From positions 2,604,001 to 2,668,000 of the forward strand of contig NC_133291.1 of NCBI RefSeq assembly GCF_005239225.2: a DNA stretch of 64,000 nt, given 5' to 3'. Numbering within the stretch: position 1 is the stretch's first letter; every line of letters starts with the position of its first letter. Below, piece after piece: positions 1 to 11,781 of the stretch. The notes under the pieces are model-generated. The model did not search any database. It saw only the letters and a list, made by a program, of their open reading frames with translations, and had not been told where the DNA came from. The stretch comes from Populus alba (Eukaryota; Streptophyta; Magnoliopsida; Malpighiales; Salicaceae). A program made the position numbers and the translations under genes.

Positions 1-2031
1 TGTGATCCCAGATTCTGTTTCGGCCTGTGAGTTCTGTTCTACTACCCTTTTCTTCTCCCCTCCAAGCTCTTCGGCATAAGTAGCCTGTTCTTGACCTTCC
101 ATCAGTTGCTCTTCAATTGAATCAACACGAGCAGTATGACAAGATGCACTTTTCCCTGAGCCTTCCTCAGTCTTCAACTCTTGATCTTTTAAAGAAGGAT
201 CTGGAACATCAGTGTGTGAGATCAAAACCTCAACATTGTTCATTAAAGCCACTTCGACATCTATTTCCATCCCTCCACATTCTGTCTTAGTCCTTGTTTC
301 AGTGCTTCCACTAACAATATCAGCTTTCTGCTGTTGCAAAACTGTTATCACTTGCTCTTTATGTAGACCAGCTTCTTCAGCATCATTAACTAAGCATTCA
401 GTTATCACTTTTTTACTCTCTACAGGATTTAGAAGCACATTGTTTTCCTTAGCTACAACTCCAGCTCCTACAACTACTTGAGCTGGCTGATACGAAGATT
501 GAGAATCTGCACATACATTATAGCCATTTTCAGTGCTCCCATTAGCTGTCTCGGATGTTCCCTGCAGTTCTTCCACTGAAAAATAAAAACTTTCACTAAA
601 ACCATCAGTGTCCATACCTTCGGTGTTAGGACATGTGATGTTTTCGTCCGCAGTTGATGCAACCCTCACTTCATCAGCAACTTGAGTTTGTTTATCCAAC
701 AATTTGGAGTCTGGGTTGGAAAGGCCGTTGTTTTCTGGTAAAACTGATGATCCTTCAGAAGCTGATATAAGCCCCTCCGAATTACCAGCAAGTGCTCTTT
801 CCAGAGCATCACTCCTACTTGCTTCAACCTTCGGATCTAAGCCTTCATTATTAGCCATTACAGCAACTTCCTCAATACCTTCGGTCTCTACACTTGTACC
901 TTCCACGGTTGATGGAGAAGTTAACAATGCAGTTTTAGTTCCAGAATTCCACACTTCGTCATGCAAAACACCCAGTTCTAGTGTCTCTGAATCTTGAAGT
1001 GCATCGTTCACATTGCCATCTTTATCCTCAGCCTTCCCTGCAGCCTCCTCAACCAATTCAGATTTCTCTACAACTTGGGTTTCACCTACTGAAGCACCTA
1101 CTAACACAGAGGGACATCCCGCCCCATTTTCAGCTCTTTGATCCTGAGATTCATTCTCTGACAGCCCAATTTCTTGAGAAGTCACTTTCTGGCTTGCATC
1201 AATCTTTTCTCCCTCAACACCTTCCTCCACCAATTCCCTTTTCAAACTCTCCTCCGTTGTAACAAATGTTACTTCTTCCACCACAACTTGGGTTTCCCCA
1301 CCAATACCACTTGCATTTTCCACACTCTGAACATGAGCGTCAGCATCTGCAACCCCAACTTCAGATGAAGTCTTATCACCATTTCCACCGACCTCCATAT
1401 CTTCCTCTCCACCCTCTACTGCTTTACCTTCTCCTTCAGATTCTGCAACCTTAGAAGACTGTCCAACCTCACTCTCAACCCTCAACTCCTGAACTTCAGG
1501 TGAAGCCTTGCTGCTGTTTCCACTGACCTCCCTCCCCTTCTCCCCACTCTCAACTGGTTTCCCTTCTTCAGATTCTGCGGGCCGAGAAGACTCAAATCCT
1601 GAGTTTGATGGATCAACACCAGAATCCCTATTCTCATGTGTTCCTAAATGACTAGCTACACCACCACCATCTGAATGCGTTGCATCTCCCTCGGCACAAC
1701 CACAACCACCAGCAGTTTCCTTCCTTGCTTCCCCACCACCTCCATCACACAAGTCACGTGTGCAACCACCATCAACACCCTCACTGGAAGACCTCTCAAC
1801 CATTACTTCATCTCCATTACAAGAACCTACTGCCTTTGCCATCACATCCTCACTAGAAGAACACCCAATCTTATCCTGATCCTCCTCATTGGCAAAAGAG
1901 TCAACAACAACTGGAGTCGTTGCTATAGTGGTTTTCTCACTATCACCACTGTCTACATGTTCACTAACACTCACAGTCGATAATTCCGCAACATTCCTTG
2001 CGGAAACACTCTCATTCTTGCATTCATCCAT
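1..2031 (-). CDS. N-terminal part of a large acidic low-complexity protein (partial)
   Basis: Reading the minus strand from the ATG at 2031, the frame stays open for 677 codons to base 1, so the gene runs off the left edge. The protein starts MDECKNESVSARN and is rich in Glu, Ser, Gly and Val, with no signal peptide, membrane segment or recognisable fold in the visible part. Residues ~147-185 and ~191-229 form an imperfect tandem repeat (both have an AESE-type start, a K-x-VE-x-GE core and a K-x-S-x-EV end). The start is supported by a likely 5'UTR intron ending 12 bases upstream. A long acidic N-terminus of this kind precedes the folded domain in large plant chromatin proteins; it reminds me of poplar PWWP-domain proteins, but no PWWP domain lies in the window, so that is a guess. 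The coding frame itself is near certain. Confidence 0.85.
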   Translation of the reverse strand, partial: MDECKNESVSARNVAELSTVSVSEHVDSGDSEKTTIATTPVVVDSFANEEDQDKIGCSSSEDVMAKAVGSCNGDEVMVERSSSEGVDGGCTRDLCDGGGGEARKETAGGCGCAEGDATHSDGGGVASHLGTHENRDSGVDPSNSGFESSRPAESEEGKPVESGEKGREVSGNSSKASPEVQELRVESEVGQSSKVAESEGEGKAVEGGEEDMEVGGNGDKTSSEVGVADADAHVQSVENASGIGGETQVVVEEVTFVTTEESLKRELVEEGVEGEKIDASQKVTSQEIGLSENESQDQRAENGAGCPSVLVGASVGETQVVEKSELVEEAAGKAEDKDGNVNDALQDSETLELGVLHDEVWNSGTKTALLTSPSTVEGTSVETEGIEEVAVMANNEGLDPKVEASRSDALERALAGNSEGLISASEGSSVLPENNGLSNPDSKLLDKQTQVADEVRVASTADENITCPNTEGMDTDGFSESFYFSVEELQGTSETANGSTENGYNVCADSQSSYQPAQVVVGAGVVAKENNVLLNPVESKKVITECLVNDAEEAGLHKEQVITVLQQQKADIVSGSTETRTKTECGGMEIDVEVALMNNVEVLISHTDVPDPSLKDQELKTEEGSGKSASCHTARVDSIEEQLMEGQEQATYAEELGGEKKRVVEQNSQAETESGIT

Positions 2032-2043
2032 TGAAAACAGTAC

Positions 2044-2231
2044 CTGGGTCAATTTCAAGATCCAAAAAATAAGCTTTCTTTACTATAAAGAACCGAAATA
2101 TTAAAAAAAAAAAAAAAGAGAAATCAGGTGATAATCCCTAAAACCGAGAAAAATAGAAATCAAGCCATGTAACTAAGAAAAAAGATAATAAAGAACAAAA
2201 CGAGTGACTTTTTTTAAGATTATGTGTTTAC
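2044..2231 (-). other. probable 5'UTR intron of the acidic-protein gene
   Basis: The minus strand shows a GTAAAC donor after CTAAAGAG at 2231 and a CCCAG acceptor at 2044, twelve bases before the start codon. The segment is AT-rich with a T-rich 3' part. The leader exon would lie at about 2232-2310. This is inferred from splice signals only. Confidence 0.55.
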
Positions 2232-2914
2232 CTCTTTAGATCTTGTAAGGAGTGGAAGCCAGGGGATTGTGGGGGTTTCGAGTTTTTGGAGTGAGAAAGA
2301 GAAAAAAAGAAAGGCAGTGTTTGGGTGTGATCATAAGTCAGGCTTCATTTTAAGTGATTTTTAAGAGAAGTAAACAAAGCCCGAGTATAATGGGTTCTTG
2401 TCCTCTTTCTCTGACTGGTCAGCACTCTCAACAGGCTTTTCTTCAATTTTTCCATCAGTGAGGGATGAGAAACTTTGTGGGTGACATATGGAATTTGACA
2501 GTCTAGTGATTTTCGAACACGTGTAGAGAAAAATTTTTATATCCACATTAAAATTATAATTTAATATTAAAAAAAAAACAAATTATTTCACTTCTTTTAC
2601 AGGATTATTCTTCTTTTTTTTTTTTTTTTTTTTACAAATAACAGTTCCACTCTGACTTCAATCTTCAAAATTGCTCTAAGAATCTACATGCTTATGTTGT
2701 TTTTCGCTGCCCAGTTTATGCAGCAAAAGGAGCTAAGGGAATCTCGGGCAAACAATTATTATTCTTTTGAGAGAATTATTTGCACCTTCAATGAACTCTT
2801 TCCTTTAAGGAGAAATATAACCTACTGATATTAAATTAAAAAATCGAAACACGCTACGATACCGCTCCTCTTATTAGAAATAGAAAATTATCAATTCTAT
2901 TTATATTTATTTTT

Positions 2915-3440
2915 ATGGTTGAAAAGTATTTTTGTAAAAATTTAAATTAATTTTTTTGTTTTAGATTAAATTTTTTTTGTATATTTTTATATTTTTTTGA
3001 TGTTCTGATATAAAAAATATTTTTTTTAAAAAAATACTATTTTTTATATATTTTAAAGTAAAAACATTTTAAAAAATAATTGTTACTATAATACCAAATA
3101 GATTATGTAAATTTGAGTCATAGCATATAGTTTCCAAGAAAAATATAAATTTTTAATTTAAACAAAATAAATTTTTTATATTTAAAAAAGATTTGACTTC
3201 AGAGATTATTTGTTTTTTTCTTTTGAAATTATGTTTAAGGTTTGTTTATTTTCGTGATGTTATCATGTTTATTTATTAATAATTTTTTTTTGTTTTAGAT
3301 TATTTTAATGTATTAATATTAAAAATAAATTTAAAAAATAAGAAAATATTATTATGATATATTTTTAAATAAAAATTATTTTAAGAATAATTAAGTCACA
3401 ATGTTAAATATTAAATTATTGTATTTTAAGAAAAAATAAA
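2915..3440. repeat. AT-rich MITE-like repeats (two adjoining degenerate copies)
   Basis: Two stretches (about 2915-3105 and 3230-3440) share the order seen in many places in this window: a T-rich arm with TTTTAGATTAtTTTaATGT, a central A/T block and an A-rich arm resembling the first arm inverted. The outer ends are decayed, so terminal repeats are not clear. Confidence 0.4.
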
Positions 3441-3709
3441 AACTTCTTAGAAAATTACATAACACCCCAATACAACGCGCATAACACATCGGGAAGGTGA
3501 AGATCAGAAGCAAATCAAAATCAATCAACCCGTTCGTACACCAAACATCTTACCATTTTCAACACAGTAGCAAACACCACGACAGTATCACTGAGTTGCT
3601 CTCTGCTCATTTTTCGAGTTCTGACATGAACTACAGGTACACGGTATCCTTGGCATGGGCAGTCTCTCACGAGGAGTATAACCGGGGCCAAGAAGATTTA
3701 TTAGATTTT

Positions 3710-3915
3710 GTTTTTATAATAATTATGGTTATTTTTTAAATAAATTTTTATATTAAAATATATTTTAATAATATTTTTTATTTTTAAAAAAATTATTTGT
3801 AATATTAATATATCAAAATAATTTAAAAATACTAAAAATATATTAATTTAAAATTAATAAAAAAAATTAAATTTTTTTAAAAACATTTTTAAAATACAAA
3901 AACACCCTTAAAATT
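3710..3915. repeat. AT-rich MITE-like repeat
   Basis: About 200 bp with a T-rich left arm, a central TATTAATATATCAAAATAAT-type block and an A-rich right arm ending in AATACAAAAACACCC. It matches the layout of copies at 4045, 57955 and 60395. No target duplication could be defined. Confidence 0.45.
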
Positions 3916-4044
3916 TATCTGGTTACGTGCATCTTTTAGTTTATGCATTGCATGCGTGGCAACTGACAAGAAAGAATATACAAGTGGAAAAAAAAAAAAC
4001 TAGAAAAAATAGTAAAGTAACACGTTTCTAAATTTCAAGGTCGT

Positions 4045-4260
4045 GTTTGGCTGGTTTATTTGGTGTATGAAAATATAATATAAATTGTTTTTTTAAAATA
4101 TTTATTGTTTAGAATATATTAAAATAATAAATATTTTTATTTTTTAAAAAATATTTTTGATATTTAAAATAATATAAAAATATGAAAAAAAATATTTAAA
4201 ATGAATAACAAAAATTTAAAATTTTATAAAATATTTGTAAAATACAAAAACAATCGAAGT
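4045..4260. repeat. AT-rich MITE-like repeat
   Basis: Begins near GTGTTTGGCTGGTTT and ends near AATACAAAAACAATCG, with the same central T-rich then A-rich body as its relatives. The two ends are only weakly inverted to each other. Confidence 0.45.
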
Positions 4261-4274
4261 CGAAAGAAGTGAAT

Positions 4275-4596
4275 GAACTTTGCTCGGAACTCGGAAGTCA
4301 CGTGCTTCTTCCCCGGTCAAGATGACGGATCGATTCTTTCTATGTTTTGGTCAAACCACGGTGTTGATAAAATCTTGATTTCCAGATCACCCTCAACTAT
4401 TCAGATCCCATACAAAAATTGAAAGGAGATTGGCACTCCAGGTCGATGGAATCGTTAAAATCTTGCCCGATTTCAGACGATTGTTGTATAATTTCAGCGA
4501 AGCTGAATTTTTATGGAACCTTGCTCGGAAGTTGGAATTCACAACGGTTCTTTTCGAAACAAGATGATGGTTGATTCTTTCTATGGCTGGGATGAA
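4275..4596. repeat. divergent direct repeat pair (about 80 bp each)
   Basis: 4275-4355 and 4516-4596 share, in order, TTGCTCGGAA, GGAA-TCAC, AAGATGA-GG and GATTCTTTCTATG. Identity looks like roughly 70 percent by eye. The intervening 160 bp contains no recognisable gene, and minus-strand frames across it do not resemble a known protein. Confidence 0.5.
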
Positions 4597-4943
4597 ACTT
4601 GAGACTAGGGAATCCATGTTGGGAATCAGACCGTTTTCCATGATTAAGACAGCACCACAATAATTTTACAGGACAAAAACCCAGTTGTGTTTCCAGAGAG
4701 AAAGTCCAGCAGTTGTGTTCCGGGTAAAGGCACCATGATAATGGATTCACTTGAAAGAAGGGAAAGCAATGAAAACCAAATTTAAGAAAGTGCCTCGGAC
4801 CCAGAAAAGATTCCAGTGGCCCATTTAAGCTTGGCCCATTATCTAACATATGTTGCCTCTATTTATTTGCGTTGGGCCCGAGTTATGATCTGGGCACTGC
4901 ATAAAGCCATAAACTTTACGGTCTAATATTAGAGTCCGATCAA

Positions 4944-5011
4944 TCCTTGCAATGATGAGTCAGTGATGTGCTTTTATAAGATTATGTCTGAAACCTCGTT
5001 TAATAACTTTC

Positions 5012-5071
<60 letters not shown>

Positions 5072-5193
5072 TTATTTGGCACTTCATTAGACGAAGATGG
5101 CTACTTTGAAAAATAAATTCACACTTTATATTTTGGTTATTGGCTGAATTTCTTGGTATAACATGCAGCCTAAGCAGTGTTATAGAAGACTAT
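4944..5193. repeat. copy 1 of a ~240 bp direct duplication
   Basis: Aligns in order with 5816-6030: TTGCAATGATGAGTCAGT, then TTTATAA-ATTAT, then CACTTCAT, GAAGATGGCTACTTTG, GGCTGAATTTCT, GGTATAA, and ending TTATAGAAGACTAT. Copy 1 carries the AT/GT microsatellite that copy 2 lacks. It contains the bZIP-type core TGAGTCA. Confidence 0.8.
5012..5070. repeat. compound (AT)n(GT)n microsatellite
   Basis: An uninterrupted AT run passes directly into a GT run over about 59 bp, inside copy 1 of the direct duplication. Confidence 0.95.
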
Positions 5194-5815
5194 TTCACTT
5201 TATCCCTTATTATGTAATTATTTACATATTTAGCTATGATGTAATTTATTCATAGTTTTTTTTTTATTCTAATAGAATTAAATTTGATTAAATACTGAAA
5301 TTAAACATAAGATAACTGATGAGAAAAAAAAGTTAAATTGAAAAAAACAAAAATCATTTTAGTCTTGGATACAAGCAAAGGCATTTTCTACCTGTTTTTT
5401 GTGTCGATAAGATAATGATTCTTATTAGCATTGGTGAAGGATTCTTATTTTTTATTTTTATTTTTTTCAAGTTCATTATAACTTGTTTTTTGTTTTTATA
5501 TGTATAATTTATACATGTAAATCTATTTTCTAGATTAAAAAAAAATAACAGAAAAGAAAGGAGATTTTTTTGAGCAAATATAAGTTCTAAAAAAATTGAG
5601 ACACTAAAATAAATAAAATAATTAAGATAGCCAGATTTAATTAGCATAGAAAAATACAACTCAATTCATCTTGTTACTAAAGGGATGAACCCATTCCATA
5701 AATAAAAAATTATACCTATTAAACTGATCACGTGAATATTAGTTATAATACCAATTATTCAAAAAAAACCCATCCAGTATCATTGACCTTTTATCCCATT
5801 TCCCTCCGCAGAGAA

Positions 5816-6030
5816 TCGTTGCAATGATGAGTCAGTCACGTGTTTTTATAAAATTATATTTGAAATCTCATTTAATAATTTAAATTTTTTTGATAGATAT
5901 AATTATTTAACACTTCATATTAATTAAAGGAAGATGGCTACTTTGTAAATTAAAGTAAAGTCACGGTGGTCGCAGGCTGAATTTCTCGGTATAATATACA
6001 GCTAGCCCGAGCATTGTTATAGAAGACTAT
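5816..6030. repeat. copy 2 of the ~240 bp direct duplication
   Basis: Second copy of the block at 4944-5193, 870 bp downstream in the same orientation. It lacks the microsatellite. Next to the shared TGAGTCA it has CACGTG (G-box), where copy 1 reads GATGTG. Confidence 0.8.
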
Positions 6031-7220
6031 ATAATATACAAACATCATGCCAATAGTCCCGAGGGGTGGTGGGGGGCAACAAGTTATATGAACGTGGGCC
6101 ATGCTTTTAAAGTGGAAAAGTTCATTGAAGCCATCAAAAGCAAGCCATGAGACATGGGCAAACACACATGACTTTTGTTGCATTTTTTTTTTTTAATGCT
6201 AATAGTTCACAGCTCATGCTGAGATGTTAGAGAATGAAAGAATCTTATCAAACACCTAAGAATCATAAAAAATAATAAAAAATAATTGGAAAGAAGAGCC
6301 GCAACAGATCTGATAATAACGTTGTTCTGCAGCAGCTACTCCCTTCTCCTTTCGTTATTGCCATCTAAGTGCCCCCCTCTTATCCAAGCCTTTTAAGGCT
6401 TTCACCTGTGACGACCGTACCTATTCGACAGCCAAGCAAACTGTGTCTGTAACATCAGTTTATATTTTTATCATATGGTCTCCATTGAGCATATATAGAG
6501 CACCGTCCGACCGTATTGGAAAAGGAGAAAAAAGCTACGAAAAAAATAATAATTCGAGGTATATTCAAGGAGACATTGAGCGTGATGCCAACTATCGCTG
6601 CTATTATGTAGAATCCGTGCATGTTTGTGAAGGTGATAAATGTTATTTTTTAAAATGATAAAAAATAATAATTTTAAACTAAAAAATAAAAAATTCTCAA
6701 TAATACAGTTAAACTTCAAGGCCAAACACCATTTTTCTCTGTCTGAAGCCCCTTTTTGTGCACTAACCTTATCACTCTCTCTTTTCTAAAGTTTTTTTTT
6801 ATATTTTTTAATAAATCTCCGACGTTCCAAAACTAAATCTCTTTTTAACTATTTCAGACATGAACCACTGCACCCGAAAGACGGTAAATAATTTATTTGT
6901 TGGCTTGCCGTAACCGCTAATCAGAAACGACAAGCTGGTCGGTCAATTAAATTCTTCAAGAAGCATGAGGTGGCAAGTGACAACGAATCAAACAAAACTT
7001 ATAAATTCTTAACTGCTACGATCAATTTGTTACTGTAAACACCAACTAGCATGCGGTTGTCAAAGAGGGCATTTTGGTCTTCTTGACACGTGAGTTTCTA
7101 GCATGCCAGTTGTAAGGGGGGCCCACTCAATCCGTAGGCACGGGATGCAATGATTCTTTTGCTTACATTGACTAGGTTGATCACGTTACCATGTGAAGCA
7201 AACACAAGGGGGTTGTAAAA
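6031..7220. other. intergenic, 3' flank of the RRM gene, no gene seen
   Basis: Moderately AT-rich DNA. The part nearest 7220 is the likely 3'UTR of the RRM gene. Short frames at 6443-6658 (+) and 6471-6725 (-) overlap on opposite strands and look like chance. Confidence 0.45.
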
Positions 7221-8927
7221 TCATCGTGTACAGCTAACGTGTATGAAAGTGTATGTACCTGCGTTAGGAGGAGCAATCGATGGGGGTTTGGACATGATAG
7301 TTGGGACCGCTGTCAGGGGACCCGCCGCGTTTGGTGGGAAGATGTGGGCAGCAGGTAGGCCCACCGCTTGTGATTGATGGAAGTGATAAAGAGGGTACAT
7401 TGGCATCAATGTATTAGCACCCACCATAGCTTGCCCTGGATACACCTGAGGGAAATGCCCATTCATGTAGGACCCGCCGGTGTAGCTTAGCTTCTGTGGA
7501 CCATCCATCACAGCAATACTACTTCAGCTCATAAGAATTGTAAGACTAATGAGAAGGGGGGAGTTTATGTTAATGTTTGGTTCTCAGGAAGTTTTTCTGT
7601 TGGTTTAAGAGAGAAATTATTTTAAATTTGAGAATTTCAACTCAAAATTTAAGTACGATACTGAATAAGTAATATTATTATTGGCTAAATACAGAGGAAG
7701 CTAATTTAATTACTGGGATTTTATCAACTTGCATGATTATTCATAAATCATCACAAGAGTGCAGAACCACTTACATGATTGTAGCTGATATCTGTGGCAA
7801 TGTAAGCAGGAGAGTACCTGAAATTAAGAGGTAACTACAGCATAAGGCAAAGTCCATCTTCGCAATATTTCATACCGCAAAATTAAGAGCCATGAAGCCA
7901 TACAAACTGGATTACCCATAAAAAGGAACGGCTTGATGATGCTGGTGGTGAAATGGTGACGCTGCAGCTGACCCTGCCGGATAATACCACTGGACGTGAT
8001 TTGCTGGCGCTGCTGGCGTGGACCTCGGTCCAGCGATGATGTTAGGTCCTTCATGATTAAATTTAATTACAAATATTAGCAAGCTATACATGATGCTCAT
8101 GTTTACTAGCATCCCATTGTGTGTTAGAGATTTATTTCTCGTTTTTATGCGTGTACCATGGTCTTTTTTGCCTTTCGATGAAGAGTAAGTTTATACAAAT
8201 TAATTAATTGGAAAATTATACCAAAATTCGTTGTTAAAATGCAATGAAATTAATGCAGTGGTTTTGTAGATTATTTTTATATGGTAATTGATAATACCAT
8301 GCATCAGACGCTCGTCATGTTTTTAGCTTGCCAAATTTATCAAGCATATGTGACTGTCCGTGTATGAAAGGATCCGACTTTGTTCTCTTTCTTCTTAATT
8401 TCCATATACCTGAAAAGGAAATATTCCTTTTCAAGGTACATGTTTACACACATATACGTTTAAATATCCATACCTTGTTGAGGAGGGGCCGGTGTTGTAG
8501 ACCTAGGGCGGCGTGCACCAAGGGAAGCCAGGTTGCAGTTGGCACGGCGGCCATTGATGATGGGTGCAGCATCCTCGCAAGCCTTATTTGCCGCTCCAGC
8601 CTCCTTGAACGTAACCTAATTGATTAATACAATCACCAGAGCTAACATTAGAAAAACAGTAGTAATATTTGACAGTAATGATCTTTATTTCCCTAAAATG
8701 AAAATGCAGTAGTGAAATCACAGTGAAGATTAATCAAAACTTACAAATCCGTAGCCCTTGGATCTACCAGTGATTTTATCAGAAATAATCACAGCCTCCA
8801 AGATCTCACCATACTTTTCGAAATGCTCTCTCAAGGCCTCTTTTGGTGTTTCCCACGCTAACCCTCCAACAAACACTTTCGTCAGTGTGGTATCACCAAA
8901 CTGCCCTACACTGTTGCTCATTGTCAT
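7221..8927 (-). CDS. RRM-domain RNA-binding protein, ARP1/RBM24-38-like
   Basis: Five coding exons on the minus strand: 8745-8927, 8474-8615, 7916-8048, 7775-7817, and 7493 down to a stop at 7221. All inner junctions are GT-AG and keep the frame; total about 257 aa. The RRM lies at residues ~15-90: RNP2 KVFVGGLAW and RNP1 KGYGFVTF, the latter split by intron 1. The rest is Pro/His/Tyr-rich (WYYPAG, HHQHHQ, SPAYIATDISYNH, PMYPLYHFHQS), as in the Arabidopsis At1g20880/At1g76460 group of RRM proteins, which are of similar length. The likely role is cytoplasmic or nuclear mRNA binding. Two ATGs, 8927 and 8921, are in frame; I took the first. The end is uncertain: a good GTACAT donor sits after the codons for PPNA, so a short terminal exon may replace the last ~12 read-through residues. 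Confidence 0.85.
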
Positions 8928-9260
8928 TCCCTTACTAGATCCCTGCGCAAAAAAATAAATTCGACGCACTATACTCCAAACCTAAACTTTTATCTATTTT
9001 CCACGACGAAACGTGTAATTTTTTTGTGCTCAGGGAAAGAGATAGAGTGGTCTGTGATCAAGAATGGATATTTAGAAGGGAGAAGAAGAGAGGGAGGGAG
9101 ATATAAGGAGGAGAGTGAGGAGGAGAAAGAGTACAGGGTGGTAAAGCAATAAAAGAATACAAGAAAAACAATGGAGACAGAGAGGCAGACAGATGGACTA
9201 ACTGGTGCTCAGGCTATCAACAACGTGATCACACTAACATATATACATAATAGCACTTAG
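8928..9260 (-). promoter_or_regulatory. leader and probable promoter of the RRM gene
   Basis: A TTTGCGCAG acceptor-like site 18 bases before the ATG suggests a 5'UTR intron. Upstream (minus strand) lies a long pyrimidine-rich leader tract (about 9050-9130), then TATATATG near 9238-9246. The positions suit a leader of about 200 nt, but no transcript evidence is available. Confidence 0.4.
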
Positions 9261-9294
9261 CGATTGATGACGCACTTCTCTTTAATTAGACAAC

Positions 9295-9395
9295 CTCTTT
9301 AAAATTATTTTGATATACAGATATTATAAATAATTTTAAAAATAAAAAATATTATTTTAATATATTTTTAAATAAAAACACATTAAAAAACAATT
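9295..9395. repeat. short AT-rich MITE-like fragment
   Basis: Carries the TTATTTTGATATA / TATTTTTAAATAAAAACA arms typical of the repeated AT-rich family in this window, but only about 100 bp survive. Confidence 0.35.
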
Positions 9396-11720
9396 TCCAA
9401 AAATAGCTTAAGTTACTCGCGCTCACTCTTACGCGCATCGATTAATTAAGAATGTATGATTCGCCTCATATTAAGGTTGGATAGAACGTGATCTGAGAAT
9501 CTTTCCTACTGCATGCCCTAGCGCGCGTCAACGTTGCGTTGAAACCATCTTTCCGTTTACTGTTATCTACCAGCTAAAGGACAACCTAGTAAAAGCCCAT
9601 AACGCTCATTGTTGTTTTGTTCCCTTTTTTTTTTTTTTTTTCAACTTATAGTATATTAAGGGAAAAAATAAAGGCAGAAATATTAAAGTGTATTATCTAG
9701 TTTTTTTTAAAAAAATTAGAATATGGGCAGGTTGTAGCTCCTTTTCTTCTAATCACTATAAAAAATATTTTTATTTTTAAGTTTTTATTAATTATTAGAT
9801 TTTTATTGAAGATTTTTTAGAGGGAATAAAACGAGATTATAATATGTGCAACTAAAAAGATTTGATTAGTTAATTTTTTTTATTCTTTTTTTTATAATTA
9901 ATTTTTTTTCCACAATATAATTTTAAAGCCACATACAATGCTAATTAGATTAAACAAGGTAACTTTAATTTGCATTAAAAATAATTAATCCCATTTATAC
10001 CATGTCTGTCGTGCACAAAAAAATAAAATTTATTTCATACTTTATTTAGAATATTTTATTCTATCCAACCCTTTTATAAAAAAGTATATTTTCTTTTCTT
10101 ATCACTGATCTCTAAACTTTTTTTTTTATTTTTTTGGAGACTTACCAAAACACTTGAATTTTTAAATTACAACGATATATATATATATATATAGACTTCA
10201 CTTACCTAATTTAAGTTTTTAAATTGAGTTTTTAATTAACAATTAAAATTACAAATTTCTAAGTCAATAATTACCAGCTGGTATTTCATCGGAAATAATT
10301 GTATGATCTATCTGTAATTCGGATAGCTGAATCATATGGAGGGGCAGGGAAAGTGCAAAGAGAAGAAATAAGAAGAAAAACCCAAATTCCTAATATGACG
10401 GAGCGTGTTCTCACGCGTGGAGAAGTCGGGTAATATAAAAGGGACAAAAGACAGCTAAACACCGTACATGGCCTGAGAGAGAGGGTCCGACAAAGTTAAC
10501 GAGCGCGTCGTGCAGTCGTAAGAATTCCAAGTCTGAATTTGAAGGGAGGTCGTTAGGGACACTTATAATCAGCCACTTTGCTCTGCAACTCGCTCTCATT
10601 ACCCAAATAACCTTCATGCCTTGCCATATTCAGTCAAGCTTGTATTATACAACTCTCGAGGTTAGAAAGGGAATATGAAAAGAGAAAATATATTATTCCT
10701 ATAAGTACAAAATCTAAGATTAATGTTGAATTTAAATACACAATAAAAAAAGGCTGCCCAAATCACTATATAATTATGGAGATTTTACAAGAGAAATGGT
10801 GCCTAGAAGTCTTCTTGTTGCATCCAAAAAGGGAAATACAATTTCGGGATTAGGCTAATATGGACAAAAAATGAAGCTAAAATTCACAAATACAACAATA
10901 AAGGGAGAGCTTGTGGGTGCAAAATATGTATTAAATTGAGGGATATATCTAAAAGAATAAAGGACTGGACAGTATTTTTCAAGAATTGAGAGTGTCAGGT
11001 CCCCACCCCTCCGCCCGTGCTTGCAGTCGCACGGGGAGATAAAACTCAGGCAAGGATGTCACATACGCACGCCACATTCCAGGGTGGCTAATATGGCTTC
11101 TGCCTTCATTTATGTTCGGTTTTTTCAACCATGAAAAAATTAAAAATTAATCATGGGCTACGTGTCAGTGACTTGGCACCCATGGCTTGGAAGCACAAAC
11201 ACCTAGTATATAGATAATATTATGAAAATATTTTGGAAACAGCGAATTGGCCAAAGTCAGAACTCAGAATTCCGACGATGGACATCAGCGTCAACCTCGA
11301 CCGGACGACTGAATCGCCTCCACCACCACTCTATCAATACAAAATATGCACAAGCTTGTAGCCAACTGGGTGGTGTATCCAAGTGGGTTGAAAGAAAAAT
11401 CATTAAATGCTTAAAATGAAAAGTACGGATCACCCTCCTCACTATATCCATCCCACTTATTTATTTATTTATCAGCTTTTCATATTATTTTTTATTAATT
11501 TGGATATTTAAACAGTTTATATATATCTTAATTAATTTTATAAATTTTTCGTGATCCTAATACTTATAAAATTATATCACGCTAGCTTTTCATATTTGTT
11601 TAATTGTATTTGGGTCGGTGACAGTCAGTAATTTTGTTGAACTAATTAACACCTTACGCATTACATCCGACTTGGAAGTTTAAATCAATCGGAGTTTCTT
11701 TTTCCTAGAGAAGAAGTGAA

Positions 11721-11781
11721 GAACGTACTGATACTTCAAATAAAACCAAGAACGTACGTACTGATACTTCAAATAAAACCA
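11721..11781. repeat. near-perfect tandem duplication of a ~28 bp unit
   Basis: GAACGTACTGATACTTC plus AAATAAAACCA occurs at 11721-11748 and again at 11750-11781 with an extra GTAC in the second unit. This looks like a recent small tandem duplication. Confidence 0.85.

Larger units (their letters stand above)
2312..4269. other. intergenic, AT-rich, no gene seen
   Basis: Apart from AT-rich MITE-like stretches and poly-T at about 2610-2632, I see no coding signal. Short open frames at 2361-2546 (-) and 3497-3739 (+) have no family resemblance. The region holds the divergent-looking upstream DNA of the leftmost gene. Confidence 0.5.

Noticed and set aside
4393..4849. Overlapping minus-strand frames of 82 and 112 codons
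   Set aside because: They occupy different frames over a directly repeated non-coding block and show no domain, signal peptide or codon pattern of a gene.
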